Part shown: positions 35,191 to 43,536 of the stretch, piece after piece
Position numbering within the stretch: position 1 is the first letter of the stretch
Layout of the letters: every line of letters begins with the position of its first letter
Assembly (NCBI GenBank): GCA_030426685.1
Contig: JAUHYC010000003.1
Location: forward strand, 62,001 to 126,000
Origin: Alphaproteobacteria bacterium
Lineage (GTDB): Bacteria > Pseudomonadota > Alphaproteobacteria > Rhodobacterales > Rhodobacteraceae
DNA length: 64,000 nt
Direction: 5' to 3'
The notes under the pieces: model-generated
Databases searched by the model: none
Told to the model about the DNA's origin: nothing
Seen by the model: only the letters and a program-made list of their open reading frames with translations
Position numbers and translations under genes: made by a program

Positions 35191-37080
35191 ATGACCAACC
35201 CTGACCGCACCACCTTGTCCGCGGACGATTGGGACGAACTGCATTTTCCCCGCCCTGAGGAAAACGACTTTGACCGCGTTGTCGAAAGCGCCATTTCGCG
35301 CCGGGGCTTTCTGGCCGGTGTCGTGGCCTTTGGCTCGGGTGCTGCGGCCATGGGCGCAGGCCTGATGAGCTCGACTTCGGCGCAGGCGGCTGAAGCCTCG
35401 CGCTTTGCCTTCACGCCGATCCCCGCCCAGACCGATGGTAATGTCCATGTACCGGAAGGGTATGAGTGGAAGATGCTGATGCGCTGGGGCGATCCGCTGT
35501 TTTCCGAGGCCGATGGCTATGACCTGACCGACGGTGGGTCGGTCGAGAACTCCGACAAGGTCTTTGGTGAGAACACTGACGGGATGGAGACATTCTCGTT
35601 CCAGGGTCACGAGTTGATCGCGATCAACCACGAGTATCCGAATCGCAAGATCAACCTGCCTGCCGCGCAGGAAGGTGTTCCCGCCAGCGCTGATGACGTT
35701 CTGAAGTTCCAGAACATTCAGGGTGTGACTGTGATGGAGATCAAGGAAGGCCCGGATGGTTGGTCGGTTGTCATGGACAGCCCTTTCAACCGCCGCATCC
35801 ACCATAACACTCCGATGAAAATTGTCGGCCCCGCCGCCGGCCATGACCTGATGAAAACCAAGGACGACCCGACCGGCACCGCTTCGCTGGGCACCATGAA
35901 CAACTGTGGCTCGGGCAAGACGCCCTGGGGCACCTACCTGACCTGCGAGGAGAACTTTAACGGCTATTTCGGCTCATCGGATGAAAATGCCAGCTATGAA
36001 CCGAAGGTTGCGGATGGCATGAAGCGCTACGGCATCAAAGACGAAAGCTGGAATGGGTACGAGCTGTTCGATCCGCGTTTCGACACGTCAAAAAACCCAA
36101 ATGAGCCGCACCGCGCTGGCTGGATCGTTGAAATCGACCCGACCAAGCCTGACAGCACCCCGGTCAAACACACCGGTCTGGGCCGTTTCAAGCACGAAAA
36201 TGCCGAAGTCACCCTGGCGACGGACGGTCGTGTCGTGGTCTATATGGGCGACGACGAGCGTGGCGAGTACCTGTACAAGTTCGTCTCGAATGCGGCTTAC
36301 GCCCCGGGTGTCGACACCGAGAATCTGCTGAACGACGGCACACTTTATGTTGCCAAGTTCAACGACGACATGAGCGGTGAATGGCTGCCGCTGACACCGG
36401 AAACCACCGGTATGGACGCGGCCGAGATCCTGATCTTCACCCGTATGGCCGCATCGGCTGCGGGCGGTACCACCATGGACCGCCCCGAATGGGTAGCGTC
36501 CAGCCCGGTTGCCGTTGAGGCCTATTGCTGCCTGACCAATAACAAGAACCGTGGCGTGAAGCCGAACGCAGGTGGCGATGACACCTCGCCCAACGCTCCG
36601 AACCCGCGCGAGGCCAACAAGTACGGCCAGATCGTGCGCTGGCGCCCGGCAGACGAAGATCACGCGGCCACCGGTTTCGACTGGGATCTCTATGTCATGG
36701 CGGGTAATCCGACTGTACATACCGATGACCGCGCCGGTTCGGCCAACGTGAACGAGGGCAACCTGTTCAACTCGCCCGACGGAATGGCCATCGACTCGAC
36801 CGGTCTGGTCTGGATCCAAACGGATGGCAATGACGACAACGAAGAAGATTTTGCAGGCAACGGCAACAACCAGATGCTGGTTGGCGACCCGGTTACCGGT
36901 GAAATCGTACGCTTCATGACCGGCCCGAATGGTTGCGAAGTCACCGGTTTGGCCTGGTCGACTGACCTGCGCACGATGTTTGTTGGCATCCAGCATCCCG
37001 GTGGCAACTGGCCTGATGGCGGCACACCACGTTCATCCGTGATTGCGATCAAACGCTCTGACAACGGGCTGGTCGGCTAG
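35191..37080 (+). CDS. phoX: PhoX-type alkaline phosphatase
   Basis: A 629-residue calcium/iron-dependent phosphatase that releases phosphate from organic esters outside the cytoplasm. A Tat signal is visible: Arg37-Arg38 in ISRRGFLAGV, an Ala/Gly-rich core and cleavage after SAQA near residue 66. The PhoX/DUF839 body includes EGYEWKMLMRWGDPLF, AINHEYPN and GTYLTCEENFNGYFG. PhoX is the main alkaline phosphatase of marine bacteria. The Pho box upstream fits phosphate-starvation control; a terminator follows directly. Confidence 0.94.
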   Translation: MTNPDRTTLSADDWDELHFPRPEENDFDRVVESAISRRGFLAGVVAFGSGAAAMGAGLMSSTSAQAAEASRFAFTPIPAQTDGNVHVPEGYEWKMLMRWGDPLFSEADGYDLTDGGSVENSDKVFGENTDGMETFSFQGHELIAINHEYPNRKINLPAAQEGVPASADDVLKFQNIQGVTVMEIKEGPDGWSVVMDSPFNRRIHHNTPMKIVGPAAGHDLMKTKDDPTGTASLGTMNNCGSGKTPWGTYLTCEENFNGYFGSSDENASYEPKVADGMKRYGIKDESWNGYELFDPRFDTSKNPNEPHRAGWIVEIDPTKPDSTPVKHTGLGRFKHENAEVTLATDGRVVVYMGDDERGEYLYKFVSNAAYAPGVDTENLLNDGTLYVAKFNDDMSGEWLPLTPETTGMDAAEILIFTRMAASAAGGTTMDRPEWVASSPVAVEAYCCLTNNKNRGVKPNAGGDDTSPNAPNPREANKYGQIVRWRPADEDHAATGFDWDLYVMAGNPTVHTDDRAGSANVNEGNLFNSPDGMAIDSTGLVWIQTDGNDDNEEDFAGNGNNQMLVGDPVTGEIVRFMTGPNGCEVTGLAWSTDLRTMFVGIQHPGGNWPDGGTPRSSVIAIKRSDNGLVG

Positions 37081-37098
37081 GCGGGTCCACACAATCGT

Positions 37099-37136
37099 AA
37101 CGCCCCTGATTTTGGTTCGGGGGCGTTTTTTGTTTT
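37099..37136 (+). terminator. Rho-independent terminator of phoX
   Basis: AACGCCCC and GGGGCGTT pair round a 13-base loop, then TTTTTTGTTTT. It may also slow the convergent TPR gene's transcript. Confidence 0.85.
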
Positions 37137-37138
37137 GA

Positions 37139-37702
37139 TCAGATATCCTCACCCGGTGGGTCAAGCAGACCACCCGGCGCGAGCAGTGCACGTTCCAACA
37201 ACCATGGATTCAACTCCAGTGCGCCATTCAAAGCTTCGCGGGCTTCATCCAACCTTTTCAGACCCAGAAGCGAAAGTGCCCGACCGCTGAGCGCAGCAAC
37301 ATGGTTCGGAGACAGTGCAATCGCGCGATCAAGATCGATTAATGCAGCCCCGTAGTCCTGACGTAGATAATTGACGAATGCCCGCTGGTTATACCCCTCG
37401 GCATAGTCAGGGCAGTAGGTAATCAGCGCGTCGAACTCGACCAGCGCACCAGCCAAATCCCAGGCCTCACGCAGAGACATTCCGCGATCCAACAGAGTTT
37501 GTGAGCGGGCGTCCGGTGCGTCTGTCCAAAGCTGCCACATCTGACCCGAGATACGACGGGCCTCGCCTTCGGATGTCGCATTCTGAACCTGATCTATCAA
37601 CCGGTCGATCCCGGCCAGGTTATCTGGTGCCGCCGGACACTCGGCGGTTGCACCATGTGAGACTGTTAGCGCCACAGAAAATATGGCTAAGGTCTGTTTC
37701 AT
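37139..37702 (-). CDS. Secreted tetratricopeptide-repeat protein
   Basis: A 187-residue protein beginning MKQTLAIFSVALTVSHGATA, a Sec signal peptide cleaved near residue 20. At least two TPR units follow: YAEGYNQRAFVNYLRQDYGAALIDLDRAI and HVAALSGRALSLLGLKRLDEAREALNGAL. It is periplasmic and probably a protein-interaction module. It is found convergent to phoX; any link to phosphate is unproven. Confidence 0.8.
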   Translation of the reverse strand: MKQTLAIFSVALTVSHGATAECPAAPDNLAGIDRLIDQVQNATSEGEARRISGQMWQLWTDAPDARSQTLLDRGMSLREAWDLAGALVEFDALITYCPDYAEGYNQRAFVNYLRQDYGAALIDLDRAIALSPNHVAALSGRALSLLGLKRLDEAREALNGALELNPWLLERALLAPGGLLDPPGEDI

Positions 37703-37733
37703 CCCCTCTAAACTGATTTGCCCGGAGAGCAGG

Positions 37734-38219
37734 TCAACTGTTTTCTGTTGGGGCCAACAAGCCAGCTTCTTTCACGGCCTCCATCGCGACAAAGGTCGAG
37801 GTGTTGGCAACATGCGGCAATGACGAGATTTTTTCGGCAAGCACGGCGCGATATTCCGACATGGAGCGGGTGCGGATTTTGAGCAGATAGTCGAAATTCG
37901 AAGCGATCATATGGGCCTGTTCGATCTCGGCGACCCTGCGCACCGCCGCGTTGAATTCAGCCAAGGCTTTTTCGCGCGTATCGGTCAGGCGCACCTCGAC
38001 AAAAGCCACATGGTCGAGACCCAATCGGATTGGATCCAGCATGGCACGATAGCCGGTGATGATCCCGTCCGCCTCAAGCCGTTTGAGCCGCGACTGAGTG
38101 GGCGATTTGGACAAGCCGATTCTGCGCGCCAGATCCGTCACCGAAATACGACCATCTTCAGCAAGCGCCGTGAGGATGGCCTGATCGAACCGATCGAGGC
38201 CGAATAAGTCGTTTTGCAT
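37734..38219 (-). CDS. putR: Lrp/AsnC-family transcriptional regulator of putA
   Basis: A 161-residue regulator. The N-terminal helix-turn-helix is ALAEDGRISVTDLARRIGLSKSPTQSRLKRLEADGIITGY (about 15-55), followed by a RAM ligand-binding domain. It is transcribed divergently from putA, the arrangement of PutR in Rhodobacter and Agrobacterium, where proline turns the factor into an activator of putA. The naming rests on context and family. Confidence 0.88.
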   Translation of the reverse strand: MQNDLFGLDRFDQAILTALAEDGRISVTDLARRIGLSKSPTQSRLKRLEADGIITGYRAMLDPIRLGLDHVAFVEVRLTDTREKALAEFNAAVRRVAEIEQAHMIASNFDYLLKIRTRSMSEYRAVLAEKISSLPHVANTSTFVAMEAVKEAGLLAPTENS

Positions 38220-38237
38220 CTTCTGATCCTACAATTT

Positions 38238-38275
38238 CAGTCCATCCGACCGCCAATTGGCAAAATACAGTCCAT
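38238..38275. promoter_or_regulatory. Candidate PutR binding region
   Basis: CAGTCCAT occurs twice as a direct repeat, at 38238 and 38268 (30 bp apart, about three helical turns), with the palindrome CCAATTGG at 38253 between them. It lies in the 103-bp putR-putA gap and suits an octameric Lrp-type regulator. Confidence 0.5.
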
Positions 38276-38322
38276 TCTCCTGGCTGAGCGCAGTTATATT
38301 AGGCAAAAGCCCCGGAGTACAC

Positions 38323-41300
38323 ATGTCACACAGTCTGCGCACCAAAATCGACACCCAAACCTATGCCAATCAGTCCACCGTACTGGACGCGCTGATCACT
38401 CAGGCCGAGCTATCACAGGCGGACCGTACAGCGATCTCTGACGCCGCGGCACAGCTGGTGCGCGACATCCGCTCCAGCACGTCACCCGGCATGATGGAGG
38501 TATTTCTGGCCGAATACGGCCTGTCCACCGATGAGGGTGTCGCACTTATGTGTTTGGCCGAGGCGCTATTGCGCGTACCGGATGCCGACACGATCGACGC
38601 GCTGATTGAAGACAAGATCGCGCCATCCGACTGGGGTAAGCATCTGGGTCAATCCTCCTCGTCGCTGGTCAACGCCTCGACATGGGCACTGATGCTGACC
38701 GGACGGGTGCTGGATGAGGACAAATCCTCGCCCGTGGGTGCCCTGCGCGGCGCAATCAAGCGGCTGGGCGAACCGGTGATCCGCACCGCCGTTGGCCGCG
38801 CGATGAAAGAGATGGGGCGCCAGTTCGTGCTGGGCGAGACCATTCAATCCGCCATGAAGCGCGCCAAGGGGATGGAGGATAAGGGCTACACCTATTCCTA
38901 CGACATGCTGGGTGAGGCCGCGCGGACTGAGGCCGACGCAGCCCGCTATCACCTGTCTTACTCGCGCGCCATTGCAGCCATCGCCGAGGCCTGCACGCAC
39001 AAGGACATCCGCGAAAATCCCGGTATCTCGGTCAAGCTGTCGGCACTGCATCCGCGTTACGAATTGGCACAGGAACGGCGGGTGATGGAAGAACTGGTGC
39101 CCCGCCTGCGGGCACTTGCCTTGTTGGCGAAGGCCGCCGGCATGGGGCTGAACGTGGATGCCGAAGAGGCGGATCGCCTGTCCCTGTCGCTGCAGGTCAT
39201 CGAAGAGGTCATGGCCGAGCCTGCACTGGCAGGCTGGGACGGATTCGGCATCGTTGTGCAGGCCTACGGACCGCGTGCCGGGCTGGTGCTCGACACGCTC
39301 TATGAGATGGCCGAGCGGCACGACCGCAAGCTGATGGTGCGGCTGGTCAAGGGTGCCTATTGGGATACCGAGATCAAGCGCGCGCAGGTCGAGGGTGTCG
39401 ATGGCTTTCCGGTGTTCACCCATAAGGCGGCTACGGATGTGTCCTACATTGCCAATGCCCGCAAACTGCTGGGTATGACTGATCGTATCTATCCACAATT
39501 CGCCACCCACAATGCCCACACGGTCAGCGCCATCCTGCATATGGCCGAAGATCAACCGTTCGAATTCCAGCGCCTGCACGGGATGGGCGAGACCCTGCAT
39601 CAGATCGTCCGTGACAAACAAAACTCCCGCTGCCGTATCTACGCCCCGGTTGGCGCCCATCGCGACCTGCTGGCCTATTTGGTGCGGCGTTTGCTCGAGA
39701 ACGGGGCGAACTCATCCTTCGTCAACCAGATCGTTGATGAGGATGTGCCGCCGCAAACCGTGGCCGCAGATCCGTTTCTTGCGCTGCAGACCCCGGCCAC
39801 ACCTTTGCCAACCGGACCCGAGTTGTTTGCACCCGAGCGTCCAAACTCGCGCGGGTTCGACCTGCATCATACACCAACGCTCGACCGGATCGACGTCGCC
39901 CGCGATGCGTTCCGTGCCCATCACTGGTACGCCCAGCCTTTGCTGTCCGGCGAGGCGCAGCCCGAGGCCGACGCGCCCGTCATCAACCCCGCCCAGCCTC
40001 AGGACCGGCCCGGTTCAGTGGCAGCAGCCAGCCCGGCGGATGTGGAACTGGCACTGGCAAGTGCCTGCCCATGGCAGGCTACGGCTGAAATGCGCGCCGA
40101 GGTTCTGAACAAAGCCGCCAATCTTTACGAGGAACACTACGGAGAACTCTTTGCTCTGCTGGCCCGCGAGGCGGGGAAGTCCCTGCCCGACGCGGTGGCC
40201 GAACTGCGCGAAGCGGTTGACTTTCTACGCTACTACGCCGCCAATATTCCCGCAGCCAAACCCGCCGGGATTTTCACCTGCATCAGCCCGTGGAACTTCC
40301 CGCTGGCGATTTTCACCGGACAGATCTCGGCAGCATTAGCCACCGGCAACGCGGTCTTGGCCGCCCCTGCCCCGCAGACACCGCTGATCGCGCATCGCGC
40401 CGTGCAACTGCTACATGAGGCGGGTGTTCCGCGTGATACGCTGCAACTGCTGCCCGGCGGGCCGAAAGTGGGTGCTGCGCTGACTTCGGATTCTCGCGTC
40501 TCCGGCGTGGCCTTCACAGGATCAACTGCGACGGCGCTGAAAATTCGGACCGCCATGGCCCAGAATATGCGCCCAGGCACGCCCCTGATCGCGGAAACCG
40601 GCGGATTGAACGCGATGATCGTCGACAGCACCGCCTTGCCCGAACAGGCTGTGCAGTCAATCATCGAAAGCGCGTTCCAATCTGCGGGGCAACGCTGCTC
40701 GGCCCTGAGGTGCCTGTACCTTCAGGAAGACATCGCCGAGGACGTTCTGACCATGCTGCAGGGTGCGATGGATGCCTTGCAGGTGGGTGATCCGTGGCTG
40801 ATCTCGACCGACTGCGGTCCGGTAATCGATGCGCAGGCGCGGCAGAGTATTGCAGAGCATATCGCCAAAGCCCGGGCTGAGGGGCGGGTTCTGAAAGAAA
40901 TGCCCACACCGCCTGAGGGTACGTTCATCGCGCCGACACTGATCGAGATTCCCGGCATCGCGGCACTTGAACGCGAGGTCTTTGGCCCGGTCCTGCATGT
41001 GGCCCGATTAAAGGCGCAGGACATCGACAGGGTGATCACCGATATCAACGCGACCGGCTATGGCCTGACCTTCGGCCTGCACACGCGGATCGACGACCGC
41101 GTGCAGCATGTGACCGAGGCCATCCATGCGGGCAACATCTATGTCAATCGCAACCAGATCGGCGCTATCGTCGGCTCGCAACCCTTTGGTGGCGAGGGTC
41201 TGTCGGGTACCGGCCCTAAAGCGGGTGGGCCGAACTACATGGCGCGGTTCTGTGCCCTGGATCGGCAGACAAGTTCAGAAAGCTGGGACGGCGCGGCCGA

Positions 41301-41721
41301 TCTCAGCTCGCCCGAGGGCCACCCTGCCCCGCCCCGCACCCGATCGCTACCCGGACCCACGGGCGAATCGAACCGTTTGACCGAATATGCCCGCGCCCCG
41401 CTTATATGCATGGGTCCCGGGGCTGAGGCGGCGCAGGTGCAGGTCGATGCGGTTAAAGCCCTTGGCGGGACGGCGATCCGGATGACCGGCACGCTGGATC
41501 TGCACCGGCTAGAAAACCTGACGGGCATATCGGGCGTGCTGTGGTGGGGTGATGACGACACTGCCCGCCAGATCGAGCAGCATCTGGCGCGGCGCGAGGG
41601 CCCAATCATCCCGCTGATCTCGGGCCTTCTTGACCGGGCGCGGGTGTTGGGCGAACGTCATGTTTGCGTCGATACCACCGCGGCTGGTGGCAATGCCGCC
41701 CTGCTGGGCGGTGCGGCATAA
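38323..41721 (+). CDS. putA: Bifunctional proline dehydrogenase / glutamate-semialdehyde dehydrogenase
   Basis: A 1132-residue enzyme that oxidises proline to glutamate in two steps, passing pyrroline-5-carboxylate inside the protein. The FAD-dependent proline dehydrogenase barrel covers about residues 150-470 (RLVKGAYWDTEIKRAQ; C-terminal RRLLENGANSSFVN). The NAD-dependent aldehyde dehydrogenase covers about 540-1000 with catalytic Cys792 in SAGQRCSALR and the loop FTGSTATALKI. There is no N-terminal ribbon-helix-helix, so it does not bind DNA itself; PutR does. ATG 38323 follows CCCGGAG; an upstream start at 38257 overlaps the operator. Confidence 0.95.
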   Translation: MSHSLRTKIDTQTYANQSTVLDALITQAELSQADRTAISDAAAQLVRDIRSSTSPGMMEVFLAEYGLSTDEGVALMCLAEALLRVPDADTIDALIEDKIAPSDWGKHLGQSSSSLVNASTWALMLTGRVLDEDKSSPVGALRGAIKRLGEPVIRTAVGRAMKEMGRQFVLGETIQSAMKRAKGMEDKGYTYSYDMLGEAARTEADAARYHLSYSRAIAAIAEACTHKDIRENPGISVKLSALHPRYELAQERRVMEELVPRLRALALLAKAAGMGLNVDAEEADRLSLSLQVIEEVMAEPALAGWDGFGIVVQAYGPRAGLVLDTLYEMAERHDRKLMVRLVKGAYWDTEIKRAQVEGVDGFPVFTHKAATDVSYIANARKLLGMTDRIYPQFATHNAHTVSAILHMAEDQPFEFQRLHGMGETLHQIVRDKQNSRCRIYAPVGAHRDLLAYLVRRLLENGANSSFVNQIVDEDVPPQTVAADPFLALQTPATPLPTGPELFAPERPNSRGFDLHHTPTLDRIDVARDAFRAHHWYAQPLLSGEAQPEADAPVINPAQPQDRPGSVAAASPADVELALASACPWQATAEMRAEVLNKAANLYEEHYGELFALLAREAGKSLPDAVAELREAVDFLRYYAANIPAAKPAGIFTCISPWNFPLAIFTGQISAALATGNAVLAAPAPQTPLIAHRAVQLLHEAGVPRDTLQLLPGGPKVGAALTSDSRVSGVAFTGSTATALKIRTAMAQNMRPGTPLIAETGGLNAMIVDSTALPEQAVQSIIESAFQSAGQRCSALRCLYLQEDIAEDVLTMLQGAMDALQVGDPWLISTDCGPVIDAQARQSIAEHIAKARAEGRVLKEMPTPPEGTFIAPTLIEIPGIAALEREVFGPVLHVARLKAQDIDRVITDINATGYGLTFGLHTRIDDRVQHVTEAIHAGNIYVNRNQIGAIVGSQPFGGEGLSGTGPKAGGPNYMARFCALDRQTSSESWDGAADLSSPEGHPAPPRTRSLPGPTGESNRLTEYARAPLICMGPGAEAAQVQVDAVKALGGTAIRMTGTLDLHRLENLTGISGVLWWGDDDTARQIEQHLARREGPIIPLISGLLDRARVLGERHVCVDTTAAGGNAALLGGAA

Positions 41722-41730
41722 CCGGGTCTT

Positions 41731-41758
41731 GACGCTGGGTGTTGAAAAGCCCAGCGTC
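41731..41758 (+). promoter_or_regulatory. 9-bp stem-loop just before the rhomboid start
   Basis: GACGCTGGG and CCCAGCGTC pair perfectly round a ten-base loop, ending five bases before ATG 41764. There is no T-run. It could be a weak terminator for putA or a structure hindering initiation. Confidence 0.45.
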
Positions 41759-41763
41759 GCGCC

Positions 41764-42507
41764 ATGTTTCCGATCCGTGATCATAACCCTTCGGGGCGTA
41801 CTCCGTTTGTTGTCTACGCACTAATGGCCGCAAATATCCTGATCTTCCTCAGCTATGTGGGGATCATGGAGGATGCGCGGCTGATCAACCGGTTTTATTT
41901 CGACTATGCCGTCATCCCCACGCGTATCTCGGACGGTTTCGCGCTTGAAACGCTTGTCACCTCAATGTTTCTGCACGGGGGCTGGATGCATCTGGCCGGC
42001 AACATGCTGTTTCTGTGGATCTTCGGTGACAATCTCGAAGATGAGATGGGCCACCTGCCATTTTTTCTGTTCTATCTACTGGCCGGTATCGGGGCTGGCC
42101 TGATCCATGTGGTCTCGGCCCCGGATTCGGTGGTTCCGACCATTGGTGCATCTGGCGCGATTGCCGGAGTCATGGGGGGATATCTTCTTTTGTTCCCAAA
42201 GGCGCGCGTGGATATCCTGCTAATCCTGATCGTCTATTTCCGCATCTTCACGATCCCTGCATTCGTGATGCTGGGTGTCTGGCTGGGCCTGCAGTTTTTG
42301 GGCAGCCTGTCCAGCAACGGCGACCAGGGCGGCGTCGCTTATTGGGCCCATACCGGAGGTTTCGTTGTCGGGCTGATCCTTTGCATTCCGCTCTGGCTGA
42401 AGCGTGGCGGGATTGGGTTCTGGAACCGTACGCACGGGCATCCGCCACATCCGGAGCACAAATACAAACTCTCACAATCGCGCATTCCCAAAATACCGCG
42501 CAAGTAG
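41764..42507 (+). CDS. Rhomboid-family intramembrane serine protease
   Basis: A 247-residue protein with about six membrane helices. The catalytic dyad is Ser130 in TIGASGAIAGVMGGY and His196 in YWAHTGGF. The family marker HGGWMHLAGNMLFLWIFGDNLED is at 71-93. Rhomboids cut substrate proteins inside the membrane. No clear Shine-Dalgarno site precedes the ATG, which sits behind a stem-loop. It is convergent to bhcR with five bases between them. Confidence 0.92.
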   Translation: MFPIRDHNPSGRTPFVVYALMAANILIFLSYVGIMEDARLINRFYFDYAVIPTRISDGFALETLVTSMFLHGGWMHLAGNMLFLWIFGDNLEDEMGHLPFFLFYLLAGIGAGLIHVVSAPDSVVPTIGASGAIAGVMGGYLLLFPKARVDILLILIVYFRIFTIPAFVMLGVWLGLQFLGSLSSNGDQGGVAYWAHTGGFVVGLILCIPLWLKRGGIGFWNRTHGHPPHPEHKYKLSQSRIPKIPRK

Positions 42508-42512
42508 GCGCG

Positions 42513-43334
42513 TCAATCTTCGGGGAACCGACCACCGCTCAGTCGCGTGATCTCCAGCGCAGCGCTTGTGACCAATGCACCCAATTCCGGCGCGCGGATC
42601 GTGTTGAACCGCACAGTCGGCCCGGAGACTGAAATACCCGCGCAAGGCTCTGCCCGGTCGTTGTATATGGCGGCTCCGATACAGGACATGCCCTCATACC
42701 GTTCTTCGTGATCATGGGACCAACCGCGCTGACGGGTTTGGGCCAGATCCTTCAGCAATCCCGAGTCAGGTAAACGGGTGTTCTGGGTAAAGGGGATCGG
42801 TTTGGTGGCACCCAGTACTTTGGTGAGCCTTTCTTCGCGCATTGCAGCCAAAATCGCCTTGCCCGTGCCCGAGGCGTACATGGGGGTCCGGGCACCGGGC
42901 GGAAAAAATGCCCGGATCGGATTTAAAGTCTCCACCTGCCCGACAAAAACCACCTCGGCCCCGTCGGGAACTGCAAGATTGGCGGTCTCGCCGCTGTCCT
43001 GCATCAAACGCCTCAGGACTGGCCTGCCGATTTCGAGCACGCTGTTGCGGCGCAGGAACGACGCCCCCGTCCGATAGGCTTCGATCCCGATCATCCATTC
43101 CTGCCGTTCGTCGTCGAATGTCACAAACCCGTGCTTTTGCAGGGTCACCAGAATACGATGCGTTGTCGCAGTCGGCACCTCAACTTCGCGGGCCAGATCG
43201 CTGAGCGCAGCACGCTCAAGCCGGGCAACAGTGGTGAGCACGCCCAGCGCCCGATCCAGTGATTGCATGGTCCCGGCAGAGCTTTCCTTGAACAGAGATT
43301 TCGGCCTGCCACGCGGTCTTTTCTGAGTCTCCAT
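42513..43334 (-). CDS. bhcR: IclR-family regulator of the beta-hydroxyaspartate cycle
   Basis: A 273-residue IclR protein. After a basic N-terminus (QKRPRGRPKSLF) comes the winged helix SLDRALGVLTTVARLERAALSDLAREVEVPTATTHRIL, with the effector domain in the C-terminal 170 residues. It is divergent from bhcA across 202 bases. In Paracoccus denitrificans BhcR binds the bhc promoter and glyoxylate alters the binding; the same role is expected here from synteny. Confidence 0.88.
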   Translation of the reverse strand: METQKRPRGRPKSLFKESSAGTMQSLDRALGVLTTVARLERAALSDLAREVEVPTATTHRILVTLQKHGFVTFDDERQEWMIGIEAYRTGASFLRRNSVLEIGRPVLRRLMQDSGETANLAVPDGAEVVFVGQVETLNPIRAFFPPGARTPMYASGTGKAILAAMREERLTKVLGATKPIPFTQNTRLPDSGLLKDLAQTRQRGWSHDHEERYEGMSCIGAAIYNDRAEPCAGISVSGPTVRFNTIRAPELGALVTSAALEITRLSGGRFPED

Positions 43335-43430
43335 CGCTCCCTTCCCGTCGGATTTTCTGCCCAGGGTCTCGCACCCGGTTTCCTGACCCGATCACCGGAC
43401 AAATATATTGAGAAACTAATAGCGGTTATA

Positions 43431-43476
43431 TTTCATGGCTTTATTGATTTAAAGCCAAAAATGAAAATATTTTTCA
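43431..43476. promoter_or_regulatory. Nested palindromes between bhcR and bhcA
   Basis: TGGCTTTA-TTGATT-TAAAGCCA is a perfect 8-6-8 inverted repeat at 43436-43457. It is framed by TTTCAT (43431) and ATGAAA (43461), and a further perfect palindrome TGAAAA-TAT-TTTTCA lies at 43462-43476. The stretch is AT-rich against a GC-rich background and ends 60 bases before the bhcA ATG. It is the best candidate for the BhcR operator. Confidence 0.6.
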
Positions 43477-43536
43477 AGAAAATTGCAAACCTCCGACATT
43501 CCGGCGACACTTGTTCCCGAAGCAGAGGACAAAACC

